From contig JAGBVY010000102.1 in the NCBI GenBank assembly GCA_017630115.1, positions 1-27,013 of the forward strand: a DNA stretch of 27,013 nt. The letters are read 5' to 3'. This document shows positions 9,901 to 16,509 of this stretch, piece by piece. The first letter of the stretch is position 1. Every line of letters begins with the position of its first letter. Under the pieces are notes generated by a model. The model saw nothing but the letters and a program-made list of their open reading frames with translations. It was not told the origin of the DNA and did no database searches. This stretch comes from Tidjanibacter sp. (GTDB taxonomy: Bacteria > Bacteroidota > Bacteroidia > Bacteroidales > Rikenellaceae). The translations under genes and the position numbers were made by a program.

Positions 9901-10172
9901 TAGGTGCGGTTGCCGATGGCTACCGTCTGGTCTTTCATACCGAGGTAGGAGAAGACCAATTTTTGCTGCGGTGCGTTCTGGACGTCGAGGCTCCACTCGC
10001 CGGTAACACTTGTAGATGTACCGTTGGTAGTACCTTCGACAACAACCGATGCGCCAATAATAGGCTCACCGGCTGAGTCCTTAACAATACCGCTAACCTT
10101 CTGAGCTTCTGCTACAAAAGCAAAGCTCAAACCCAGTAGTAACAGGGTAAACTTCTTGGTAAAGTTTTTCAT
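6933..10172 (-). CDS. susC: SusC/RagA-family TonB-dependent outer membrane transporter
   Basis: 1079 residues. Sec signal peptide to about residue 23 (FAFVAEA|Q). A carboxypeptidase-regulatory-like domain follows (about 25-108, KVSGIVKDSAGEPIIGASVV). The SusC-type TonB-box/plug region begins EDVVVVGYATIQRKDLIGSV and contains QVTTTEGDPDADIKIRVRGG, PLYIVDGFPV and the hallmark YGSRGANGVIIVTTK. A 22-strand barrel ends GVVFGVNLTF, with the terminal Phe recognised by the BAM machinery, and the common SGYDPEVD motif lies shortly before. It has no N-terminal sigma-regulating extension (no secretin/TonB N-terminal signalling domain), so it is not an ECF-sigma-coupled transducer. With SusD it forms the import complex for pectin oligosaccharides released at the surface. 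It is the first gene of its unit, with a promoter and long leader immediately upstream. Substrate is inferred from the flanking pectin enzymes. Confidence 0.97.
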   Translation of the reverse strand: MKNFTKKFTLLLLGLSFAFVAEAQKVSGIVKDSAGEPIIGASVVVEGTTNGTSTSVTGEWSLDVQNAPQQKLVFSYLGMKDQTVAIGNRTYFEITLESDAEVMEDVVVVGYATIQRKDLIGSVSSVDSETLASQPVTSVSEALSGKMAGVQVTTTEGDPDADIKIRVRGGGSITQDSSPLYIVDGFPVESINDIPSSDIQSIDVLKDAFSTAIYGSRGANGVIIVTTKSGKEGRLTVNYNGYTGIKTIANKDALVTLDTEEFVKLQYELAMIRNQVESAYEPIFGQFCDIDLYASQPKNDYVAQVFGNQGSTSNHNISLSGGSDTYNWTASYSHMGDNAIMKGSSYTRDNLNLKTKFKPNKKVSFDFQVRFSDTNVRGSGANSVNDSGSTSGNGRLKHAIGYTPIPLDSSVESSDLEEDYGDNAPPMLSVADNDSKRNRQNWNINGAISLKLAKGLTLKVDGGLDSYTQTDNRFYGLTTYYVNNNATLKGQPATQLKDYDRTKLRNTNTIHYNIGEAFDWENSKLDVLVGQEYLHTTSNTMTAWVEGLPTFFDADMAWNFMASGTAISANNYYNPDDKLLSFFGRVNYDWNDIFSVSATMRADGSSKFLGANRWGYFPSAAAALRLSEIGGLKDIDILDNLKLRYSYGTAGNNNIPSGQTTQTFKANATSWISQGVTYWSAGTTMPNPDLKWETTISHNLGLDFSFGGGKVSGSFEVYKNNTKDLLIQFPTAGSGYANQYRNMGETQNEGFEATLNLTIFQTKNAGLTLSANASYNRNKVVTLGGLDRIESQSTWASTEIGTDYVVEVGQPLGNMYGYISDGFYTADDFNYVNGKWVLKEGVVDCSDIIGSTYLMPGARKYKDQPTVEVLDEEGNVIGMEGDGKLTVADKTIIGNALADWTGGLIISGYIGNFDFSANFNAVFGNQIYNANSIEFTSTRKYNNRNLLSSMSTDQRWTNIDWTTGEFITDPEALAALNEGKTGSPFIGNAVFSDAAVEDGSFLRLSSATIGYTFPERLTKKIGIDNLRLYVSGTNLWLLTNYSGYDPEVDTRRATPLTPGVDYSAYPKSRGVVFGVNLTF

Positions 10173-10319
10173 GGTTTTTTTGGTTAATGTTAATGAAGTA
10201 AGTAGATTTATATTTGTTGTGTTTTCCGCATTTAGGTGGCTAACAATGTGAGAAAGCCATACGGTGAAATTGATGTAAGGTTGGTTTTGTTAGGATTTCG
10301 ATTGGTTGTTTAGAGGTTT
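10173..10319 (-). other. Long 5' leader of the susC mRNA
   Basis: If transcription starts a few bases downstream of the -7 element at 10327-10334, the susC message has about 147 untranslated nucleotides. The stretch has no ORF. As RNA it is rich in A and C and mostly unstructured, with one short potential stem (TGGCT/AGCCA, arms 10231-10253, 13-nt loop). Long leaders of Bacteroides susC genes are known targets of antisense or trans-acting small RNAs; whether that applies here cannot be seen from the sequence. Confidence 0.45.
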
Positions 10320-10326
10320 ATTAACG

Positions 10327-10357
10327 CAAATTTAACATTAAATTTCTAAATATCAAA
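10327..10357 (-). promoter_or_regulatory. Bacteroidales-type promoter of the susC operon
   Basis: On the minus strand TTTG (10354-10357) is followed by exactly 19 nt and then TAAATTTG (10327-10334). This is a full match to the Bacteroidales consensus TTTG-N19-21-TAnnTTTG. A second TAnnTTTG (TATCTTTG, 10354-10361) overlaps the -33 box. The promoter sits directly after the end of the GH105-PL1 gene (stop at 10389). It therefore separates the enzyme operon from the transporter operon, though read-through remains possible because I see no terminator hairpin between them. Confidence 0.8.
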
Positions 10358-10388
10358 GATATTTTTGCTCTAAAATAGTTGGTTGTCA

Positions 10389-12908
10389 CTATTTTCCTCG
10401 TGATGTGCAAATTTCGTGTAGATACTCTTCGAGTATAGAGTAGCCGTTTGGGCCTATTTTTGCCCCGTCGGAACAATCTTTGGGATTGAGCCCTTTGCGT
10501 CGTTCCCACCTATCAGGAAGGCCGTCGCCGTCGCTATCTTTGGCGGGGCGTTTGCCTTTGAGCTTGGGCCAACCGCCCACTTCATCCTGCGAGTTTATAA
10601 TCGAGCCTCCTTTGGTAAATACCTCTGCGAGTATTCTTAGGTCGGTTTTGTCCTCCGGCTTAGCACCTACGCCAGCGTCGGAGAGTAGGTCGAGGTGGGC
10701 CACATAGGGCATTTGACCCCACATCTTGCGTGGGACGGCCATTTCTATATCCTCTCTTGTTGCACTGCCCTGAATATCAACGCCCTGCCAGTTGTCGTTG
10801 TTGATTTCATCGTTGCCCTCCACAATGTTGCCAGAGATGTGGTAGTGGCCATTGGAGGCTTGGGGTTTGGGATAGATGGACGATTGGAGAAACTCGCCTG
10901 AGTCTTTGGTGTCGGGGCCGGGGATGAAGAGGTTGTTGCAGACAATCCACCAGCCCTCCTCGCCACCATAGCAGGCCTTGTCGCGCCAGTTGTAGATTGT
11001 GTTGTTGTAGAGTTCCACAGTTCCACGATAGAGCAACAAATCCTTGCCCCAATAGAGGAAGGGGTGGTCGAGTCGTGGGTTGCGTGAGGTGTGGTGGGCC
11101 AAGAGGTTGTGGTGGAATGTGGCGTTGCGTCCACCCCAAATGCCACCATAGCCGTGGTTGCCCTTTTTGTGGGTAGAGGAGTTGAGGCTTTCGGCAATAA
11201 GACAGTATTGCATCGTAAAGTTGCGGTTGCCGTAGCACGAGGCGCACTCATCCACACTCCAACTCACCGAGCAGTGGTCCACTATCGCCCCTGTGCATTT
11301 TCTAAATTCGAGCGCATCCTCTTGTGTGCGGGTCTTGTCGCCCAGACGGAAGCGCAGGTGGCGCACAATTATGTTGTCGGCCTCAAAACGGGTGTCGTGT
11401 CCTGCAATGCACACACCCTCACCCGGTGCGCTCTCGCCGGCCAACGTAAAGTTGCCCTCGGTGACGTGGAGCATACTCTCCAAGTGGATTGTGCCCGCAA
11501 CGTCGAAGAGAATCATACGAGGCCCCTTTTGGTTTAGAGCCCAACGAAGTGTGCCCTCCGAGCCGTCGTCGGTTAGTTTGGTCACTTTCAACACTTTGCC
11601 TCCGCGTCCGCCTGTTGTCCACATACCGCCTCCCTCGGCTCCGGGGAAGGCAGGTACGGCACCCTCGGTTGGTGGGGCGAGGTAGTCGATGTTGTGGAGT
11701 GCTTCATACTCCATAGAGGCCCAGATGAATGGGCCCACGCCTTTGCAGTCGTTCTCTATTATAGGCTCGGAGAGGTAGTAGGCAAAATCGCCCATACGAT
11801 TTTGCTTTCCGCCCAATCCTCCCACAGCGCAACAATCTATCATTGAGATTGTTCCGTCGGGATTCTCCCTCATAAAGCGTTCTACGAATTTTTCGTAAAG
11901 CTGTGCGCCCTTTTTGCGGTACTCTCGGGGCAGGTAGCCCTGACGAGAGGCTTTGAGCATTGCGTAGGTGAGCATAATAGAGCCTGTGCTCTCCTCGTAA
12001 TTGCCTTCGCGGGTGGGGCAGTCCATCACCTGATACCACATACCGCTCTCGGGGTCGGCAAAGCTGTCGATGGTGGTGTAGATGTGATTGAGTAGGCCGA
12101 TGAGTTTTTCTCGTCCGGCAGTCTTGGCGGGCATATAGTCGAGTACCTCCACAAGGGCCACAGTGTACCAACCCATAGCCCTAAGCCAAGCGTGTTGGCT
12201 CTGACCAGTGGTGGGGTCACACCAGAACATCTGCTTCGAGGAGTCCCACGCGTGGCGGAAGAGCCCTGTTGCGGGGTCGTAGGTGCGCTCGGCAACAAGC
12301 ACAAACTGCCTTACGATGTCCTCCCAACCGTGCAGAGCCTCCTCCTTGGTGGCGTAGCGTCTGAGGTATTCGGCCTTGAATGGCTCGGCCATATAGAGTC
12401 CGTCAAGCCACATCTGGTTGGGGTAGGCCTTCTTGTGCCAATAACCACCCTCAGGTGTGCGAGGTTGCTCTTGAAGTTGCCTCCACATTAGCCCCATAGC
12501 TGTGCGGTAGCGCTCCTCGGCTGTTAGGTCGTAGGCACGATAGAGCAACCTGCCGGGGCAGATGTGGTCGAGGTTGTAGTTGGAGAGTTTGTAGGTAAGG
12601 ATAGCCTCTCCACTTGGCTCAACCATACGATCCAACCACGAGAGTGCATACTGGGTGTAGCTATCCATCTGGTAGCGCTCGCCGGCGTCCATAATAGCCA
12701 ATAGCTCCAAACCGGTTGTGTAGTTCCACTTGGGTTTGGCCACATTGTCCATTGTTATGGCGTCGGGTATGCGGCTCATTTCGCTCTCCACCATTCTCAT
12801 TGAGAGTGGCTTCTCGCCTCTAATTTTTGGGACGGGGCGCTCTTGGCTGTGGGCCACAAGCGGACTCAGTAGCACAAGTGTGAGCAGTAGGGTAGAAAGT
12901 CGTTTCAT
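10389..12908 (-). CDS. GH105-PL1 fusion: unsaturated rhamnogalacturonyl/glucuronyl hydrolase plus pectate lyase
   Basis: 839 residues. A Sec signal peptide (about 1-21, LVAHS|Q) with no lipobox suggests a soluble periplasmic protein. Residues about 30-412 are a GH105 (alpha/alpha)6 barrel. The motif MWLDGLYMAEPF carries the expected catalytic Asp (D169), followed by GMWYQVMD and YEESTGSIMLTYAMLKA. The domain removes the 4,5-unsaturated uronate left at the non-reducing end by lyases. Residues about 418-830 are a PL1 pectate lyase: PAFPGAEGGG, TGGRGGKVLKVTKL, IVDHCSVSWSVDE and HHNLLAHHTSRNPRL, whose Arg609 or Arg612 should be the catalytic base. It ends with a DSDGDGLPDRWE Ca-binding-type motif. 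Each domain is near its usual full length, so this is a real fusion and not a truncation. It is the last gene of the enzyme operon, 6 nt after the CE12-CE8 gene. The cut and the removal of the resulting unsaturated end are thus combined in one polypeptide. Confidence 0.93.
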   Translation of the reverse strand: MKRLSTLLLTLVLLSPLVAHSQERPVPKIRGEKPLSMRMVESEMSRIPDAITMDNVAKPKWNYTTGLELLAIMDAGERYQMDSYTQYALSWLDRMVEPSGEAILTYKLSNYNLDHICPGRLLYRAYDLTAEERYRTAMGLMWRQLQEQPRTPEGGYWHKKAYPNQMWLDGLYMAEPFKAEYLRRYATKEEALHGWEDIVRQFVLVAERTYDPATGLFRHAWDSSKQMFWCDPTTGQSQHAWLRAMGWYTVALVEVLDYMPAKTAGREKLIGLLNHIYTTIDSFADPESGMWYQVMDCPTREGNYEESTGSIMLTYAMLKASRQGYLPREYRKKGAQLYEKFVERFMRENPDGTISMIDCCAVGGLGGKQNRMGDFAYYLSEPIIENDCKGVGPFIWASMEYEALHNIDYLAPPTEGAVPAFPGAEGGGMWTTGGRGGKVLKVTKLTDDGSEGTLRWALNQKGPRMILFDVAGTIHLESMLHVTEGNFTLAGESAPGEGVCIAGHDTRFEADNIIVRHLRFRLGDKTRTQEDALEFRKCTGAIVDHCSVSWSVDECASCYGNRNFTMQYCLIAESLNSSTHKKGNHGYGGIWGGRNATFHHNLLAHHTSRNPRLDHPFLYWGKDLLLYRGTVELYNNTIYNWRDKACYGGEEGWWIVCNNLFIPGPDTKDSGEFLQSSIYPKPQASNGHYHISGNIVEGNDEINNDNWQGVDIQGSATREDIEMAVPRKMWGQMPYVAHLDLLSDAGVGAKPEDKTDLRILAEVFTKGGSIINSQDEVGGWPKLKGKRPAKDSDGDGLPDRWERRKGLNPKDCSDGAKIGPNGYSILEEYLHEICTSRGK

Positions 12909-12914
12909 AGTAGA

Positions 12915-14579
12915 TTAGTGTACGGGGGTGTATTCGAGGCTGGGAACGGCTGTTTGGAGCCTCCATTCGTTGGCTTTTTTAGCAGAGAGCTTCTTGGCCC
13001 ATTTTACTCTTTCAGAGGAGTTTGCGCCCTCGCCTGTGGAGCCATATTCGGCATAGCGAGTGCTCTTTTCGGCCTCGGGTTTTTTCCAGTTGTGCCAACC
13101 CTCGGGGCGGATGTGACCACCCATCTGGCAGTCTATAAAGTATGTCTGGGCGTAGATTCTCCAAGGCCTTCCCAAATAGCATTTGGTCACTCCCTCGGCA
13201 GCTGTAAGCTTGCAACCCAAGAAGGTGAAACCACGCTCCTGAGATTTGCAAGTTGAGGCAGCTGTTATGTAGGAGTCTTTCTTGGAGTGGATGGTGCAAG
13301 AGATGAAGTCTGCTCGGCCCGAACCGAAGATAAAGTCGGTTGTACCCTCAATGTAGCAATTCTCAAAGAAACAGTTGATGTTCTGGCTAACTTCTTCGCC
13401 GTCGCGGTTGCCTACACCATAGATGTAGAGTGTGTCTTGGTTGCCCAGCAGACGGCAGTTGCGATATATCTGAGTGCCTGTGCCAACTGTTTGGAGTGCC
13501 ACAGCCTGACCCACCTCACCTGCGCTGTTTTCTATCGTTATGTTCTCCATAACTATATGACGGCCACAGTTGTAGAGGGTTGCGGTGCCCGAAGTGCCGA
13601 GTTCTACACCGTTGGGCCCGAGGTCGCGTGCACCGTCACCCCAACTGATGACTACCTCGCCTTCGCCCACAAACTCAACGCTCTGCTTGGTGTAGGGGAT
13701 AACAATTTTTTCGCGATAGACTCCCTCGCGGATAAGCACCCTGAGGGGTTTCTCTTTGCCTTTGTAGAAGTTGGGCAATGCCTCTATGGCCTCGCCGATA
13801 GTGAAGAAGTCGCCACTACCATCTTTGGCTACTACAAAATCCCAGTAGCGGATGTGTTTGCCCAATTCGGGAATGACTCGTTCAATCTCTTGGCAAATCA
13901 TCTTAGCCACAATGCGTGCGCCTGCCGTAACGAAGTGGGTGTTGTCGTTCTTGCCCTCTGGGAAGGCGGGATAGAGATAGGGTGGAAGGTTCATAAAATA
14001 CTTCTGCGAGCCCTCATCGCCCAGAGGAGTGAGCCAGTCGCGTGTGAGCTTTTCGGCGTCAATGAAGAGTACTCCTGTGCGTTCGGCAACTGCGTGACAC
14101 TCTTTCAGATAGTCGCCGTGGGAGTCGGCCAAAATGCCCTGCTTCCACCAACGTCGGCATACCTGAGTCAGAAGTACGGGAGTGGCTCCTTTGATGCGAG
14201 TAATCTCAATGAATCGTTCCAGATTGCGACCATATTGTTCGGGCGTAGTAAAACGCACCGTGTCGCTCTCTTTGGTGTCGTTGTGACCAAACTCAATAAA
14301 TACATAGTCGCCGGGTTTCATACGCTCCTCCACCTTTGCCCAGTGGCCGAGTGTGACAAACGATTTGGTGCTACGACCATTGACAGCGTGATTCTCTACA
14401 ACTACCTCCGAAGGATTGAAGAAGGGTTGAAGAACGTGGCCCCAACCCCTTTCGGGCGAGCCTTTTGAGATGTCTTTTGTTGCAGCTGTTGAGTCGCCAC
14501 ATACAAAAACTGTTGTCTGTGCTTTGCCTGCCAAAGTCAGCGAAGCCAGAAGTACTAATAGTAAATTGAGTCGTTTCAT
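12915..14579 (-). CDS. CE12-CE8 fusion: SGNH acetylesterase plus pectin methylesterase
   Basis: 554 residues with a Sec signal peptide (about 1-20, LAGKA|Q) and no lipobox. Residues about 22-245 are an SGNH hydrolase of the rhamnogalacturonan acetylesterase (CE12) type: VCGDSTAA with nucleophile Ser30, GHND with Asn100, and DNTHF with Asp212 and His215 completing the catalytic set. Residues about 248-545 are a CE8 pectin methylesterase: WDFVVAKDGSGDF at the start, GQAVAL, GNQDTLY (Gln381, acid Asp382), GTTDFIFGSGRADF (nucleophile Asp415) and YLGRPWR (Arg471, Trp473). The 33-residue spacing between the two Asp residues is longer than in plant and Erwinia enzymes (about 21), because of a GVGNRDGEEVSQN-type insertion. 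The protein should remove acetyl and methyl groups that block pectate lyases and polygalacturonase. It lies 6 nt upstream of the GH105-PL1 start, so tight operon coupling is likely. Both assignments rest on complete catalytic motifs. Confidence 0.94.
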   Translation of the reverse strand: MKRLNLLLVLLASLTLAGKAQTTVFVCGDSTAATKDISKGSPERGWGHVLQPFFNPSEVVVENHAVNGRSTKSFVTLGHWAKVEERMKPGDYVFIEFGHNDTKESDTVRFTTPEQYGRNLERFIEITRIKGATPVLLTQVCRRWWKQGILADSHGDYLKECHAVAERTGVLFIDAEKLTRDWLTPLGDEGSQKYFMNLPPYLYPAFPEGKNDNTHFVTAGARIVAKMICQEIERVIPELGKHIRYWDFVVAKDGSGDFFTIGEAIEALPNFYKGKEKPLRVLIREGVYREKIVIPYTKQSVEFVGEGEVVISWGDGARDLGPNGVELGTSGTATLYNCGRHIVMENITIENSAGEVGQAVALQTVGTGTQIYRNCRLLGNQDTLYIYGVGNRDGEEVSQNINCFFENCYIEGTTDFIFGSGRADFISCTIHSKKDSYITAASTCKSQERGFTFLGCKLTAAEGVTKCYLGRPWRIYAQTYFIDCQMGGHIRPEGWHNWKKPEAEKSTRYAEYGSTGEGANSSERVKWAKKLSAKKANEWRLQTAVPSLEYTPVH

Positions 14580-14602
14580 TTGAAGGTTAGTCTATTAAAA
14601 TT

Positions 14603-14624
14603 AATGGGGTAGGGTTGCCCCATT
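14603..14624 (-). terminator. Intergenic hairpin between PL1 and CE12-CE8 genes (weak terminator or processing site)
   Basis: AATGGGG (14603-14609) pairs perfectly with CCCCATT (14618-14624) around an 8-nt loop. On the minus strand it is followed by AATTTTAATAG, a short U-rich tail. It sits in the 55-nt gap between two genes of the same operon, so it may cause partial termination or mark an RNA processing point rather than end the transcript. Confidence 0.4.
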
Positions 14625-14634
14625 GATGGTTGGT

Positions 14635-16497
14635 CTATTGGAGTTTTTTGTAAATGCCGCTCTTAACTTGCTCTGCTACAACCTCTTTAACCAAGTAGTG
14701 GAGGTAAATTTCGAGGTTGGTGTAGCGCCCGTCGCTGTCGAGTGTGTAGAGGTTGCCGTCGCCTTTGTTGGCTTTATTGAGGCCAAACTCTTGTTCCCAA
14801 GCGTCGGGAATGCCGTCACCGTCGCTATCGGTGCGCGAGGCAATCTCGTCGCTTGTGGCTGCTAGGGTGGGCCAACCGCCTGCATCGAGGTGGGAGTCGA
14901 TAATGCCGTTTTTCGACCCCTTCGAACCTTTTGTTGAGGCTGTGCCTGTGCGAGCCTCCTCTGCAATGCGCTTGTCGGTGGCATCGCGCATAAGCGAACA
15001 ACCAGCCCAACCTACAACCTGTTCAAAGGCTTTTGTGGCTGAGTGAGTGGTGGTATAGCAGGGGGTTGTGTCGTCGGCTGCAATGGGTAGCAGGGTGTAG
15101 CTCTGCCACGAGGAGGCGTTGCTAATGCCGTTGCCGTCGTGGAGATAGACACCGCTCCAATTGTTCTCGTTGATGGCAGTGGCGTAGTCGCCCTCGTGGT
15201 AGTTGCCGCTCAGATACATAGTGCCGTAGCCAACATCCTTGCCGTCGTATTTGCCATAGGCATCTACAAAGTAGTTGCGCTTGGCCGATGCAGGACCGGG
15301 TTTGTAGTAGTTGCCAACGATGTTCCACCAGCCGCCCTCGCCACCATAGGTGGAGTTGCCGCCCCAGTTGTAGATTACGTTGTTGCGATAATCGACGTGG
15401 CCTCGGTGGGTTGTGAGGTATTTGTCATAGACATTGGGGTGGTCAATGCGGGCATTGCGCGAATCGTTGTGAGCCAACAGATTGTGGTGGAATGAGGCAT
15501 TCTTGCCGCCCCAGATGCCGCCATAGCCGTGAGCCCCCTTAGAGTGACCCGCATTTTTCAGCGCCTCGTAAATCATACACCATTGCATCGTGAAGTTTTG
15601 GTTGGCGTAGAACGACGAACACTCGTCTATGCTCCAACTCATCGTGCAGTGGTCGAGTATGATGTTGCGGTGGTAGCGACCCCATATAGCGTCTTCCTGC
15701 GAGGTGTCTTCGTTGCCCATACGGAAGCGCACAAAGCGGATGATGACGTTGTCTGTGTCGATATTTACGGTGCGACCTGCAATGCAAATGCCATCGCCCG
15801 GGGCTGTCTGGCCCGCAATCGTAAGGTCGCCATTTTTGATGCGTAGGGTGCTTTTCAGATAGATTGTGCCTGCCACATCGAAGACAATGGTGCGAGGGCC
15901 GCTCTTGCCAATGGCCTCACGCAACGAGCCGGCACCGCTGTCGTTGAGGTTGGTAACGTGATAGACTGCGCCCCCACGACCGCCAGTGGTGTACATACCG
16001 CCACCCTCAGCGCCAGGGAAGGCTCTCGCAACGCCATCGTTTTCATTTTCAGGCAGTCCCCAACGGCTGTTGTCGCCCGAGGTTGTGCCTCCACCGCCGC
16101 CACCTGTCGAGGGGTCGTCGCCACCTATATTGACGCTTGTATAGGCCGACATCCACGCTGTGAATGTGCCCTTCGTGGTGGTCGAGTTGGCCCTGACGGC
16201 AAAGAAGTACTCCTTGCCCTCGCTGAGCCCTGTGACTGTGGTCGTTGTAAGCTCCGTATCTTCGGTGACGTAGAGTTTGCCGTCGCTATCTTTGTATTTG
16301 TAGGTGTAGCCTGTTGCCCCTTTTACAGCCTGCCACTCGAAAGTCAGGGAGGTGGTGGTGCTACTAGTGAGCGTCAGCCCTTCGGGTGCGACGAGCTTTT
16401 CGGGCTCTTGGGTATGCTCCTCGTCGCTATCGGGCGTACAGCCCACAGCCCAGAGTAGGCTGCCGAGCAGGAGTGTCCATAAAAATTTCTTTTTCAT
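14635..16497 (-). CDS. PL1 pectate lyase, surface lipoprotein with Fn3 domain
   Basis: 620 residues. An SPII signal peptide with lipobox LLWAVGC (Cys20) is followed by TPDSDEE, an acidic tract like known surface-export signals of Bacteroidota lipoproteins. An Fn3 domain occupies about 35-127 (VAPEGLTLTSS...FEWQAVKGATGYTYKY...). A Gly/Thr/Ser-rich linker leads to a PL1 parallel beta-helix (about 155-600) with FPGAEGGGMYTTGGRGG, IILDHCTMSWSIDECSS, GYGGIWGGKNASFHHN and HNDSRNARIDHP (Arg347/Arg350 near the catalytic base position). A Ca-binding-type DSDGDGIPDAWE follows, and then a YTNLEIYLHYLV ending typical of these lyases. Its helix is clearly related to the PL1 part of the downstream fusion, but it is anchored. 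It should make the first endo-cuts in (demethylated) homogalacturonan at the cell surface. It starts 12 nt after the GH28 stop. Family call firm; surface location inferred. Confidence 0.94.
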   Translation of the reverse strand: MKKKFLWTLLLGSLLWAVGCTPDSDEEHTQEPEKLVAPEGLTLTSSTTTSLTFEWQAVKGATGYTYKYKDSDGKLYVTEDTELTTTTVTGLSEGKEYFFAVRANSTTTKGTFTAWMSAYTSVNIGGDDPSTGGGGGGTTSGDNSRWGLPENENDGVARAFPGAEGGGMYTTGGRGGAVYHVTNLNDSGAGSLREAIGKSGPRTIVFDVAGTIYLKSTLRIKNGDLTIAGQTAPGDGICIAGRTVNIDTDNVIIRFVRFRMGNEDTSQEDAIWGRYHRNIILDHCTMSWSIDECSSFYANQNFTMQWCMIYEALKNAGHSKGAHGYGGIWGGKNASFHHNLLAHNDSRNARIDHPNVYDKYLTTHRGHVDYRNNVIYNWGGNSTYGGEGGWWNIVGNYYKPGPASAKRNYFVDAYGKYDGKDVGYGTMYLSGNYHEGDYATAINENNWSGVYLHDGNGISNASSWQSYTLLPIAADDTTPCYTTTHSATKAFEQVVGWAGCSLMRDATDKRIAEEARTGTASTKGSKGSKNGIIDSHLDAGGWPTLAATSDEIASRTDSDGDGIPDAWEQEFGLNKANKGDGNLYTLDSDGRYTNLEIYLHYLVKEVVAEQVKSGIYKKLQ

Positions 16498-16509
16498 CCT
16501 TATCGCAAA

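Noticed and set aside
14603..14624. Hairpin between PL1 and CE12-CE8 as an operon boundary
   Set aside because: The U-tract is weak and no promoter-like TTTG/TAnnTTTG follows it, so I keep the enzymes as one operon and list the hairpin only as a weak site.
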